A DNA stretch of 64,000 nt, taken from the NCBI GenBank assembly GCA_018433975.1, contig JAHDQE010000080.1:1-64000 (forward strand). The letters run 5' to 3'. The position numbers and the translations under genes are program-made. This document shows, in pieces, positions 50,176 to 58,052 of this stretch (positions are counted from its first letter, which is position 1; each line of letters opens with the position of its first letter). The notes under the pieces were generated by a model. The model saw only the letters and a program-made list of their open reading frames with translations, had not been told where the DNA came from and ran no database searches. The stretch comes from Ornatilinea sp. GTDB taxonomy: Bacteria; Chloroflexota; Anaerolineae; Anaerolineales; Anaerolineaceae.

Positions 50176-51009
50176 TTATTCCTGCGCAGATGAATGGTCC
50201 TGCCTGCGACTGATAACAAAGCCTGTCAACCCAAAACCTGCAATCCAGACCGCCCAATAAAGGAAAGAATACCCCAGCAGAGTGGTGCGGACCGGAATCA
50301 TGGCCAGATAAGTCAGATGGTAACCGGGCAGCCAGGCCGCCCAGGAGGGAGGTCCACTCAACTCGATGCTTATCAGACTGATAAAAAGTATCACGCAACC
50401 AGCAAGTAACCCATAATAATAGCGTTTAGTTACCTGGTTGATCACCAGCATCACCACTCCAAAGCCAAACAGTCCAAGCACCAACAATGCCAATTCCTGG
50501 GTAAGGAATGTCAGGGGAGAAGGAGGCTGAATAACACGAAAGAAATTCATCGGCAAATTAATAGTCTCTGGCATGAACTGGGCCTGCTGCGAATAGCCGG
50601 TCTCCCAGGGCAGTACCAACCCGGCCAATGCGGTCAGGATCACAGCCGAACCGAGCACATAAACCAGGGTCAGCAGCAGCAACGTTGTCACCTTGCCGGC
50701 CCACCACACTTTGCGCGAGCGCAGCCTCAGCAGCACGAGCTGGCCCAGGTCGGGCTCGGGCAGCAGGTCGCACACCAGATATAGGTAAAGCAAGCCCAGG
50801 GCAAAATAAATGTTGAAGCGGTTGCCAAAGATCAGAAAAATCAGGTCCCAGGCGTTAGTGGTTTGCATGGGTCCGGCCAGACCGGGCTGGGTCAGGTAGT
50901 TGAAGCTGCGATAAGCCAAAAACAGCAGTAGCGGTAGGGGTAAAAGCCAGCGCCTGCGAATCAATTGCCAACGCAGTTGGTAATTTACGAAAGAGAGAAA
51001 ACGCATCAT
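50176..51009 (-). CDS. ABC-2 type transporter permease (second)
   Basis: A 277-residue membrane protein with about six hydrophobic helices (near residues 22-40, 50-70, 95-130, 160-185, 190-208 and 230-265) and no signal peptide. It lies last in an operon with an ABC ATPase, a YtrA-type regulator and another permease, so it is most likely an ABC-2 type exporter subunit. The substrate is unknown. The start has two adjacent ATG codons; AGAGG precedes them. Confidence 0.72.
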   Translation of the reverse strand: MMRFLSFVNYQLRWQLIRRRWLLPLPLLLFLAYRSFNYLTQPGLAGPMQTTNAWDLIFLIFGNRFNIYFALGLLYLYLVCDLLPEPDLGQLVLLRLRSRKVWWAGKVTTLLLLTLVYVLGSAVILTALAGLVLPWETGYSQQAQFMPETINLPMNFFRVIQPPSPLTFLTQELALLVLGLFGFGVVMLVINQVTKRYYYGLLAGCVILFISLISIELSGPPSWAAWLPGYHLTYLAMIPVRTTLLGYSFLYWAVWIAGFGLTGFVISRRQDHSSAQE

Positions 51010-51032
51010 AGGCCTCTTTTGAACTTTTTAAA

Positions 51033-51845
51033 TTAAAGGACAATGCGCGATTTACGCGCCAGGATCAAGAAACAAAATACAGAAATGGCCAGCACGGATC
51101 CAAATTGGGCCAGTTGGGCACCCAGAGTAAAATTTCCTTCATAGAAATTGGCGCTAAACGGCAGCAGTCCATTAAGTGGGTTAAGCGCCGGGGTCAGGCG
51201 CAGCGAACGCTGTTCCAAAAAACCGAACACCTGCACGAAAACCAGTGGCGCAGCCAATACAACATACCGGTTGTGAATGAAGGTAGAAATAGCCAGGCCC
51301 ATCAGGGCATATACGGCGCCAAACCCGAAAGCCGATGCCAGCAGGTAAAGCAGATAGAAAATAGGGCTCAGAGTATACGACAAGCCCAGGGGCCCTTGCG
51401 GTTCTCCCACGTAAAAAGCGCTGCCAGATGAACTGGTCATCGTTTTCCAATCGCCCGGGCTGCTCAAGCCAGCCAGAAAAACAATCAGTACCGCCAGCAG
51501 CAGACTGAGACCCCCAGCCAGCGCGACCGCCAGGATTTTCGCTATCAAATATTTGCGATATGGTGTGCGCTGGACGATCAGACGTAGAAACCCCTGGTTG
51601 AGATCCTCCAGGAAAGTATCGGCGAAAGGCAGGGTAGCCAGTAAAGCCGCCAGAAAACCAAACTCGCCATAATAGAGGTTATGAATGAGCCGGTTAACCG
51701 GATGGAGAACAATATTTGGGGAAAACGTGGGGATAGGTGAACGATAAGTGCCAATAAAAAAACTCGCCAGGGCCAGAGCCAGGACAATGAAAAAACGTGG
51801 ATTATGAAAAGCACGATCTAACTCTTCGTTGAATATCTTTTTCAT
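51033..51845 (-). CDS. ABC-2 type transporter permease (first)
   Basis: A 270-residue membrane protein with about six helices. Its N-terminus ('FNEELDRAFHNPRFFIVLALALASF') is typical of ABC-2 permeases, with the cytoplasmic helix before the first membrane segment. The start overlaps the regulator's stop by 4 bases. It probably pairs with the second permease as a heterodimer that works with the ATPase at 52227-52928. Confidence 0.75.
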   Translation of the reverse strand: MKKIFNEELDRAFHNPRFFIVLALALASFFIGTYRSPIPTFSPNIVLHPVNRLIHNLYYGEFGFLAALLATLPFADTFLEDLNQGFLRLIVQRTPYRKYLIAKILAVALAGGLSLLLAVLIVFLAGLSSPGDWKTMTSSSGSAFYVGEPQGPLGLSYTLSPIFYLLYLLASAFGFGAVYALMGLAISTFIHNRYVVLAAPLVFVQVFGFLEQRSLRLTPALNPLNGLLPFSANFYEGNFTLGAQLAQFGSVLAISVFCFLILARKSRIVL

Positions 51846-52243
51846 GAAGGGTCCTCCTTGGATAGGTTAGCTGCCTGAGATTTGCGGTGGATGTATTCCT
51901 GAAAAGAAGCATTCATCTCTTCAATTGAATAACCCAGGCGGCCCATTTCGGTGAAGAAGTTCTCCATCAAGCTGTCGCGCATGGAATGATGCAGCGCTTC
52001 CAACACGGAGCGGTCTTCCGTGACAAACGTGCCCTCCCCGCGTTTAGCTTCAACGATGCATTGGCGCGCCAGTTCCATGTACACCCGCGCAATGGTGTTG
52101 TGATTGACGTTAAACTGTAAACCGGCATCGACCAACGAGGGCAGCTTATCGCCGGGGGCATAATCACCGCGTAAAATCTTCGAGCAGAGTCGCTGCATGA
52201 TCTGCAAGTAGATCGGTTGGTTGGGATCAAATTCGGGTTCCAT
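51842..52243 (-). CDS. YtrA-type GntR regulator
   Basis: A 133-residue repressor with the GntR winged helix ('PIYLQIMQRLCSKILRGDYAPGDKLPSL', 'NVNHNTIARVYMEL', 'GEGTFV') and only a short C-terminal dimerisation tail, which is the YtrA subfamily. YtrA regulators usually repress their own ABC-transporter operon and respond to cell-envelope stress. GGAGG precedes the ATG. The gene overlaps the ABC ATPase by 17 bases and the permease by 4. The inverted repeat at 54393-54408 is a candidate operator. Confidence 0.9.
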   Translation of the reverse strand: MEPEFDPNQPIYLQIMQRLCSKILRGDYAPGDKLPSLVDAGLQFNVNHNTIARVYMELARQCIVEAKRGEGTFVTEDRSVLEALHHSMRDSLMENFFTEMGRLGYSIEEMNASFQEYIHRKSQAANLSKEDPS

Positions 52244-52928
52244 TGGCCTCCTCCACAGGATCTTCTATTCGGATGTCTTTCATGACTTCCAGCTTGCCAT
52301 CCGATAACAGAAAGGCCTTATCGCACAGCAGCTTGATTTCCCCCTGACTGTGACTGGTGATAAGGATGGTTTTGCCCTGTCTGCGCAATTCGATCAGATA
52401 ATTGTAGATCTCACGCTGGCCGTCGAAGTCCAGCCCGGCCGTTGGCTCATCGAGAATCAATAGTTGGGGCTCTTCCATGATCGCCTGGGCCAGCCCCAGG
52501 CGCTGGCGCATACCGACTGAATATGTTTTGAATGGCTTTTGATCATGCGGGTCGAGACCAACAAAACGCAGCGTCTCGCTGATCTTTTCTGGGGTAGCCT
52601 TGCCGCTGATTTTAGCCAGCAGCAGCAGATTACGGAGACCGCTTTCGTTCTGCAAAAAGCCGGGGTGATCGATCAAAGCGCCCGTCGCAGCCGGAAATTC
52701 CACTTCACTACCGATGTGCTGCCCAAAAACTGTGACCTGTCCATGGTTGGGATGCATCAACCCAACAAGAATACGTAAGAAGACACTCTTGCCTGAACCA
52801 TTGACGCCGCAAATGGCGTAGATTTTTCCGGCAGGCATTTCGAAATCTACCCCGTCCAGAACGGTTTTTGAACCGAATTGCTTGCGAATGTTCTTTACAA
52901 AGATGATAGGATCGTTATTCATTTGCAT
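52227..52928 (-). CDS. ABC transporter ATP-binding protein
   Basis: A 233-residue ABC ATPase with Walker A 'GVNGSGKS', the signature 'YSVGMRQRL', Walker B 'LLILDEP' and the switch His in 'ITSHS'. The subgroup resembles CcmA/NatA-like exporters. With the two permeases it forms a complete transporter; with the YtrA regulator it resembles envelope-stress or antibiotic-response operons of Firmicutes. The substrate cannot be told. Confidence 0.93.
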   Translation of the reverse strand: MQMNNDPIIFVKNIRKQFGSKTVLDGVDFEMPAGKIYAICGVNGSGKSVFLRILVGLMHPNHGQVTVFGQHIGSEVEFPAATGALIDHPGFLQNESGLRNLLLLAKISGKATPEKISETLRFVGLDPHDQKPFKTYSVGMRQRLGLAQAIMEEPQLLILDEPTAGLDFDGQREIYNYLIELRRQGKTILITSHSQGEIKLLCDKAFLLSDGKLEVMKDIRIEDPVEEANGTRI

Positions 52929-52977
52929 CGTTTCCTCTCAAAATGGTGTTTTAAAGGAGATTCTCCTCCATACAGAT

Positions 52978-54009
52978 TCACGGTTGATTTTCTTGTAAAA
53001 ATATCCTTAGCTTTTCTGCGGATTGTTCATAGATCTGTGCAATAGGCTCCGGGAGTGATTCGTGAAATTCGTAAAAATAGAGAATCCCGATATCCGTACC
53101 TGAGCGCCAGATATTCAACTGTTGCCCATTCTGGTCATGAAGTTCTACCCGTTCTTGAACTGGTAAACCATTTTCAGTGTCAATGAAAACCCACTGTACT
53201 TCCCGAGCAGGTAAATTAAATATTCCCGCACGTGCATCGTAGACCATGCCCGCCATCGTTGGGTTTGTATAGTTCTTTTCATATTCAATTACGAAGGTCT
53301 GCTTACCATCCACCTCCTGCGTCCACGCCTGCACATGTTTCTCAATACCGGGAACCTCCTGGTTCATGAATGTTCGAAACCGACCAGCTTCATCATGAAG
53401 AATGAATCCATAATTATCTTCTCTTTCGCTAAGTGTGACAATCCAGTCACTTTTTAATGTGCAGACAGGACTGGTCTCATGAATAAAATCAGCATTAAAC
53501 TTTCCCTCCGTCACAGGCTGAATAGAACCTGTGACGCCATCTGCCAGTCGGATGGTATAAGGTAATATTTCTCCATCGTGTTCAAAATAGACAAATTGTT
53601 CTTCACATCCCAGGTTCTTGTCGGTGACATGCACCCAAAAGTGTTCAATACGGGTGAAATCACTGGCATCTGCTGTTATGAGCGTATAATGCATCCATCC
53701 AATATTGGAGAACCAGTCCAGTTGATACTGTTGAAATTGATCGAGAATCTGTTGAATTTTGACTGGATCCGTCAATGGACTCACTTCAGTGTATGCGTTG
53801 TCGATATACAAAGTGGCATGAACCGTTGGAGTTATTTTTTCAGAAACCCTTACAGTCGGTTGAGTGGGCAGATTGAAAGGCGCAACTTCCGGTAATGGAC
53901 TGGTCTCAACTGTAGCCGGAACCGGAAAGGATATGGTCATTGGACGGCAGGCCGCCAACAGGCACAACCCCAAAAACAGTATAAAGATGGAAAAATTTTT
54001 GTGTCGCAT
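52978..54009 (-). CDS. Lipoprotein of unknown function in the ABC operon
   Basis: A 343-residue predicted lipoprotein (lipobox 'LLAAC'). The ATG at 54009, just after AGGAG, is preferred over an in-frame TTG one codon upstream. The mature part begins with a Pro/Thr-rich stretch and then strand-rich sequence without a family I recognise. As an operon member between the sigma-like gene and the ABC ATPase, it may sense or bind the transporter's substrate outside the membrane. Confidence 0.75.
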   Translation of the reverse strand: MRHKNFSIFILFLGLCLLAACRPMTISFPVPATVETSPLPEVAPFNLPTQPTVRVSEKITPTVHATLYIDNAYTEVSPLTDPVKIQQILDQFQQYQLDWFSNIGWMHYTLITADASDFTRIEHFWVHVTDKNLGCEEQFVYFEHDGEILPYTIRLADGVTGSIQPVTEGKFNADFIHETSPVCTLKSDWIVTLSEREDNYGFILHDEAGRFRTFMNQEVPGIEKHVQAWTQEVDGKQTFVIEYEKNYTNPTMAGMVYDARAGIFNLPAREVQWVFIDTENGLPVQERVELHDQNGQQLNIWRSGTDIGILYFYEFHESLPEPIAQIYEQSAEKLRIFLQENQP

Positions 54010-54027
54010 CAAGCTCCTATTTATCTT

Positions 54028-54315
54028 TCATCGCCTCTTTGGATAGCTCTTCTGAATGGAGATTGGAATAACGCGGGTCAATTTATACCTGCCTTTTGCC
54101 AGGGCGAGCGCAACGCCACGTTTCGATTGTTTCAGGATGTACACCGTTTCCAGATAGGATTTTTCAAGCACATCCACCAGCAGTAATGCTTCCCGCTCAC
54201 AGCGCTTCAATGGTTCCCATCGCGGTATTGAACACAATTCATGAACCAGACAGTGCTTTGATTTTGATAGTTTTTGTTTTGATTCAAGCATATTCTTTAC
54301 AGAGTGAGTTTGCAT
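54028..54315 (-). CDS. Sigma-70 region 4-like DNA-binding protein, short
   Basis: A 95-residue protein with a good GGAGAG ribosome site before ATG 54315. Residues about 38-82 resemble region 4 of ECF sigma factors: 'EREALLLVDVLEKSYLETVYIL' followed by 'RGVALALAKGRYKL', with a helix-turn-helix pattern. Region 2, needed for -10 recognition and core binding, is absent. It could be a stand-alone regulator, a remnant of an ECF factor, or a protein using only the HTH. It is the first gene of the ABC operon, 18 bases before the lipoprotein start region. Confidence 0.55.
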   Translation of the reverse strand: MQTHSVKNMLESKQKLSKSKHCLVHELCSIPRWEPLKRCEREALLLVDVLEKSYLETVYILKQSKRGVALALAKGRYKLTRVIPISIQKSYPKRR

Positions 54316-54392
54316 AATATCTCTCCTTTTGCAGCCAATTAGAAAAAGAGACCAAGCCAGAGAGTTATGTGATCTTTTTAATTAGACTAGCA

Positions 54393-54449
54393 CACTATAT
54401 ACCTAGTGCACTGTAGTTACCATTATATAAAACTTTTGGTTTTTGTCAA
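54393..54449 (-). promoter_or_regulatory. Promoter and candidate YtrA operator of the ABC operon
   Basis: On the minus strand, TTGACA (complement of 54444-54449) and TATAAT (complement of 54422-54427) are separated by 16 bases. An inverted repeat CACTA-N6-TAGTG (54393-54408), with imperfect outward extension, lies just downstream of the expected start point near 54415. Binding there would block initiation or early elongation. It is the natural site for autoregulation by the YtrA-type protein at 51842-52243. Confidence 0.75.
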
Positions 54450-54659
54450 TCCTCCTTTTCTAAAAATATGCTAAATTCTTTTGAGAATTTCCGGCACGGG
54501 GTATTAACTGACAATCTTATCCCCGGCATAAGCCTGCAAACTATTCAGTGGTTACGGATTTTACCTTTGAAGATGGTTTTGTTCAGAGATTGAAACGTTT
54601 TCTGTTGTGAATAGAACAGCTACTGACTGAGATTTGGGAACAATTTGACCTACAGAAAA

Positions 54660-54698
54660 TAAAAAACCTCTTTACAAAAAACCGAGTGTAAAGAGGTT
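54660..54698 (-). terminator. Terminator of the UPF0316-like gene
   Basis: AAACCTCTTTACA (54663-54675) and its perfect complement (54686-54698) form a 13-bp stem; the minus-strand side continues into a T-rich run. Confidence 0.9.
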
Positions 54699-54718
54699 TA
54701 AAAAACACATTTTGAGAA

Positions 54719-55249
54719 TTATTTTTCTCTCCAAAAACCCGAACGGATCGGTCGAACATCTTCGGCGGTAATAAAAGCATCCGGATCTGTCTCCAGGATG
54801 ATGGTTTCCACGTCATCCATATCCTTCCGATAGACATCGCAATGGAGAACCGTCACAGTTCCGTTCTTGCCGCGAGCCGCAATTTCTGTCACACCGAAAC
54901 CATGAGAACGAAGCTGATCTGCAATGGCGGGGCCGAGGCTGGAAGACACAATACTGAGTTGAATATGCCCCAATGCCATCCGGGATTCAAGCCACATTCC
55001 CGCAATGTTCCCGGTTGCAAAGCCGGCAGAATACATCACAAGGTTTATGGGATTATCCAGATCATTCAAAACAGATCCAAACACAATCACAAAGATGGCA
55101 GATTGGATGAAGCCCAAGATCCAGACCCAAATTTTCCGATCCCGCACCATCAACAACACCCGGATCGTATCCATCGAAATATTTAACGCCCGAAGGATAA
55201 ATATACTTATTGCGATCACCCATGGATTCTGTGCCATTAAATAGGCCAT
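54719..55249 (-). CDS. UPF0316/DUF2179-type membrane protein
   Basis: A 176-residue protein with three N-terminal membrane helices (about residues 11-32, 42-60 and 68-88) and a soluble C-terminal DUF2179-like region from about 100 onward ('HGFGVTEIAARGKNGTVTVLHCDVYRKDMDDVETII', 'DPDAFITAEDVR'). This matches UPF0316 (B. subtilis YebE-like) proteins of unknown function. It is followed by a strong terminator and preceded, 31 bases away, by glycogen phosphorylase on the same strand, with which it may share transcription. Confidence 0.85.
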   Translation of the reverse strand: MAYLMAQNPWVIAISIFILRALNISMDTIRVLLMVRDRKIWVWILGFIQSAIFVIVFGSVLNDLDNPINLVMYSAGFATGNIAGMWLESRMALGHIQLSIVSSSLGPAIADQLRSHGFGVTEIAARGKNGTVTVLHCDVYRKDMDDVETIILETDPDAFITAEDVRPIRSGFWREK

Positions 55250-55280
55250 TGTCCTCTCCTTTTATCGGGCAAAACCCATT

Positions 55281-57458
55281 CTATGATTTTTCCGAAGGAT
55301 CCAGGTCGCTCTGCATTCCAGGTAAATAAAGATTTTTCACGTATTCTTTCACCATTCGTTTCGTACTGAATTGTGGGGTTAACGTGCGAATAGCGGCCTT
55401 GACGTGTTTCATCCATTCATGGGAAAGATTATCCCCTGGACGCCCGCTGTAGTACAGTGGCACAATCTGGTTTTCCAGCGCGTCATACAGGCTTTCTGCA
55501 TCTTTATCATCCTGCACGTTGGGATCGCTGTACTCCTTTTCATCTCCAATCGCCCACCCATTTGTACCGTCATAGGCTTCGTGCCACCAACCATCCAACA
55601 CGGAGAAATTCAAAACACCGTTCAACGCAGCTTTCATTCCGGAAGTTCCCGACGCCTCATTGGGCCGGCGCGGGGTGTTTAACCAGACATCCACACCCTG
55701 CACCATATGGCGGGCAACATTCATGTCATAATCTTCCAGAAATGCCAGACGCCCACCGGTTTTAGCATCTTTAACAGCCCGGTAGACCTGCTGGATAATC
55801 AACTTACCAGGTTCATCCGCAGGATGGGCCTTTCCGGCAAAAACAATCTGAACCGGCATTTGCTCATTATTAATGATCCGAAGCAAGCGGTCAAAGTCAC
55901 GGAAGATCAAATAAGCCCGTTTATATGTCGCAAAGCGCCGCGCAAAACCAATGGTCAGAGTATAAGGGTCCAGCATCGCGCCTCCGGCAATCACCTGAAC
56001 CGGATGGACGGATTGGCTGACCCAGCGTTGACGGGCACGACGATTCGCAAACATTAAAAGCTTTCGTTTCAGATGACGTCGGACTTCCCACAACTCCTCA
56101 TCCGGAATATCATCAATCTGGGCCCACATTTGCGGATCATCCAGCGACTCAAACCAATCGGGCCCGAAATATTTTTCATACAAAACACGGGTACGTCTCG
56201 CTAAAAAGGTTCCCGTATGCACGCCGTTGGTCACATAAGAAATCGGCACTTCGTTTTCCGTCTTGTCAGGCCAGAGGAAATTCCACATTTTTCTGGAAAC
56301 ATGCGCATGCAGTTGAGATACAGCATTGCGCTGGTCCGAAAGTTTCAGGGCCAGAACCGGCATGGAGAAAGTTTCGCCCCAGGGCTGTGTATGGCGTGCC
56401 AGATTAATAAATTGGTCCCGGTCAAGCCCCAGTTTCTCCCAATAATGTGAGAAATATTTCTCAACCAACCAGATAGGGAACTGGTCATTCCCTGCCGGAA
56501 CAGGAGTATGTGTTGTAAAGATATTCGTTTTCCGAACTTGTTCTTCAGCCTGATCGAAAGAAAGGCCCACTGCAACCAATTCACGAATCCTTTCCAGGGT
56601 CAGAAACGCCGAATGGCCTTCATTCATATGCCAGACAGTAGGTTTATAACCTAACCGTCGCAGCACACGTACGCCACCGACTCCCAACAAAATCTCCTGA
56701 GAAATACGCACTTCGGGATCATTGCTGTAAAGCCGAGCGGAAAGCTGACGATCTGTTACAGAATTCTCTTCCAGATTGGTGTCCAGCAAATAAAGTGAGA
56801 TCGTGCCTACCTGAACCTGCCATATACGAGCAAAAACTTCACGTTCTGCAAGAAAAACGGAGATCGTTACAGGTTTATCTTCCTCATCATAAAGAGCTGT
56901 GATGGGCATTTCAGAGAATTCAAGGTAGAAGTCTCGGGTCTCCTGCCAGCCATCCTCTGTGATATTCTGAGAAAAGTAGCCCTGGTGATAGATAAAGCCA
57001 ACTGCCACCAGTGGCAGCCCCAAATCACTGGCTTCTTTCAAATGGTCTCCCGAGAGAATACCCAAACCACCGGCATAAACCGGCAGGCACTCATGGAGTC
57101 CATACTCAAAGGAGAAATAAGCAATTTGCTTTTGCTCATCTTTTAATTCCGGATAGGTCTTGGAGAACCAGGCATCTTTTCGGTTCAAGTGATGGTCAAA
57201 CTCTTCCATCACAAGCTGATAACGCTGCATGTATTCCGGATCACTAGCTACTGCATTCAATTTTGTCCTCTCCACCTGTTTAAGGAAAGAAACCGGACTA
57301 TGTGCCAGTTGGTTCCAAAGAACCACGTCAATGAGAGAAAACAATTTTTGAGCTTCCGGATTCCAAACCCACCACAGGTTGTAAGCAAGTTCGCCAAGCC
57401 GTTCGATCTTTTCAGGCAAATCAAAGGTATTGGGGACTTCTCGTCTGATATTATCCAT
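55281..57458 (-). CDS. glgP: Alpha-glucan (glycogen) phosphorylase
   Basis: A 725-residue GT35 enzyme that releases glucose-1-phosphate from alpha-glucan. It belongs to the shorter TIGR02094-type group: the N-terminal 'LAYNLWWVWNPEA', 'PVYAGGLGILSGDHLKEASDLGLPL' and 'HMNEGHSAF' are present. The PLP-binding Lys is in 'EASGTSGMKA' near residue 605. It pairs with the GH13 enzyme elsewhere in the window in glycogen or maltodextrin use. Confidence 0.94.
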   Translation of the reverse strand: MDNIRREVPNTFDLPEKIERLGELAYNLWWVWNPEAQKLFSLIDVVLWNQLAHSPVSFLKQVERTKLNAVASDPEYMQRYQLVMEEFDHHLNRKDAWFSKTYPELKDEQKQIAYFSFEYGLHECLPVYAGGLGILSGDHLKEASDLGLPLVAVGFIYHQGYFSQNITEDGWQETRDFYLEFSEMPITALYDEEDKPVTISVFLAEREVFARIWQVQVGTISLYLLDTNLEENSVTDRQLSARLYSNDPEVRISQEILLGVGGVRVLRRLGYKPTVWHMNEGHSAFLTLERIRELVAVGLSFDQAEEQVRKTNIFTTHTPVPAGNDQFPIWLVEKYFSHYWEKLGLDRDQFINLARHTQPWGETFSMPVLALKLSDQRNAVSQLHAHVSRKMWNFLWPDKTENEVPISYVTNGVHTGTFLARRTRVLYEKYFGPDWFESLDDPQMWAQIDDIPDEELWEVRRHLKRKLLMFANRRARQRWVSQSVHPVQVIAGGAMLDPYTLTIGFARRFATYKRAYLIFRDFDRLLRIINNEQMPVQIVFAGKAHPADEPGKLIIQQVYRAVKDAKTGGRLAFLEDYDMNVARHMVQGVDVWLNTPRRPNEASGTSGMKAALNGVLNFSVLDGWWHEAYDGTNGWAIGDEKEYSDPNVQDDKDAESLYDALENQIVPLYYSGRPGDNLSHEWMKHVKAAIRTLTPQFSTKRMVKEYVKNLYLPGMQSDLDPSEKS

Positions 57459-57611
57459 ATAACAACTCCAAATCTTCTTTAAAAACAGAAATTAAACCGG
57501 TTTAATCTAATTCAATTCGCGACGGAGTATAACACATTTATTAACCTCAAGGTTATTTATGAAGAAACCTTAAGCATTCTTCTAAGATTCTTCTAACTCT
57601 TACCGAAGAAC

Positions 57612-58025
57612 TTAATTCTGAAGATTTTCAATCGAAATGATAACCCATTGTTCATCTTCTTTGGACAGGTTAAAAACCCTGACCGTTTCTTGGTCTCCCA
57701 GATTAATTCCAACTTCAATCGTTGCTCCCGGCGGGTCCGGCCTGACAGAAGCCGACTGAATGATAAAGCTCATCATCATGCCATTAATATCCAGCATATA
57801 CACCGCATCAGAGCCGGAGGAAGATCCCTTTACATATTGAGCGAGATTTTCCGCACCTTCCTGATAAGCAATCAAAAACGCGCGAACCACACCTTCGGGC
57901 GAATCCGGATAATCTAAAGAAACCTGATTTTGCTCTGGGACAGACTGCGTCTCAGTTGGAAATGTACATGCCAGAGAAACGAGTACTAAAACTAAAAACA
58001 CGATAAAAACTGATTTTATCCGCAC
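57612..58025 (-). CDS. Small lipoprotein of unknown function
   Basis: A 137-residue predicted lipoprotein from GTG 58025, with GGAG nearby. Its signal peptide ends in 'LVSLAC'. The mature part carries 'SPEGVVRAFLIAYQEG' and a strand-rich C-terminal half, similar in style to SnoaL/DUF4878-like NTF2-fold lipoproteins. It sits 27 bases downstream of polX on the same strand and may be co-transcribed. Confidence 0.65.
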   Translation of the reverse strand: MRIKSVFIVFLVLVLVSLACTFPTETQSVPEQNQVSLDYPDSPEGVVRAFLIAYQEGAENLAQYVKGSSSGSDAVYMLDINGMMMSFIIQSASVRPDPPGATIEVGINLGDQETVRVFNLSKEDEQWVIISIENLQN

Positions 58026-58052
58026 TTAATCTGCTCCAATAGAACTTATCAC

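Larger units (their letters stand above)
54316..54718. other. Intergenic region with promoter/operator and terminator
   Basis: About 400 bases without a gene. It holds the ABC-operon promoter and operator at the left end (54393-54449) and the terminator of the UPF0316-like gene at the right (54660-54698). Nothing else was recognised between 54450 and 54659. Confidence 0.7.

Noticed and set aside
57459..57611. Gene or terminator between glgP and the small lipoprotein
   Set aside because: No open frame with start signals and no clear stem-loop with a T tract was seen.
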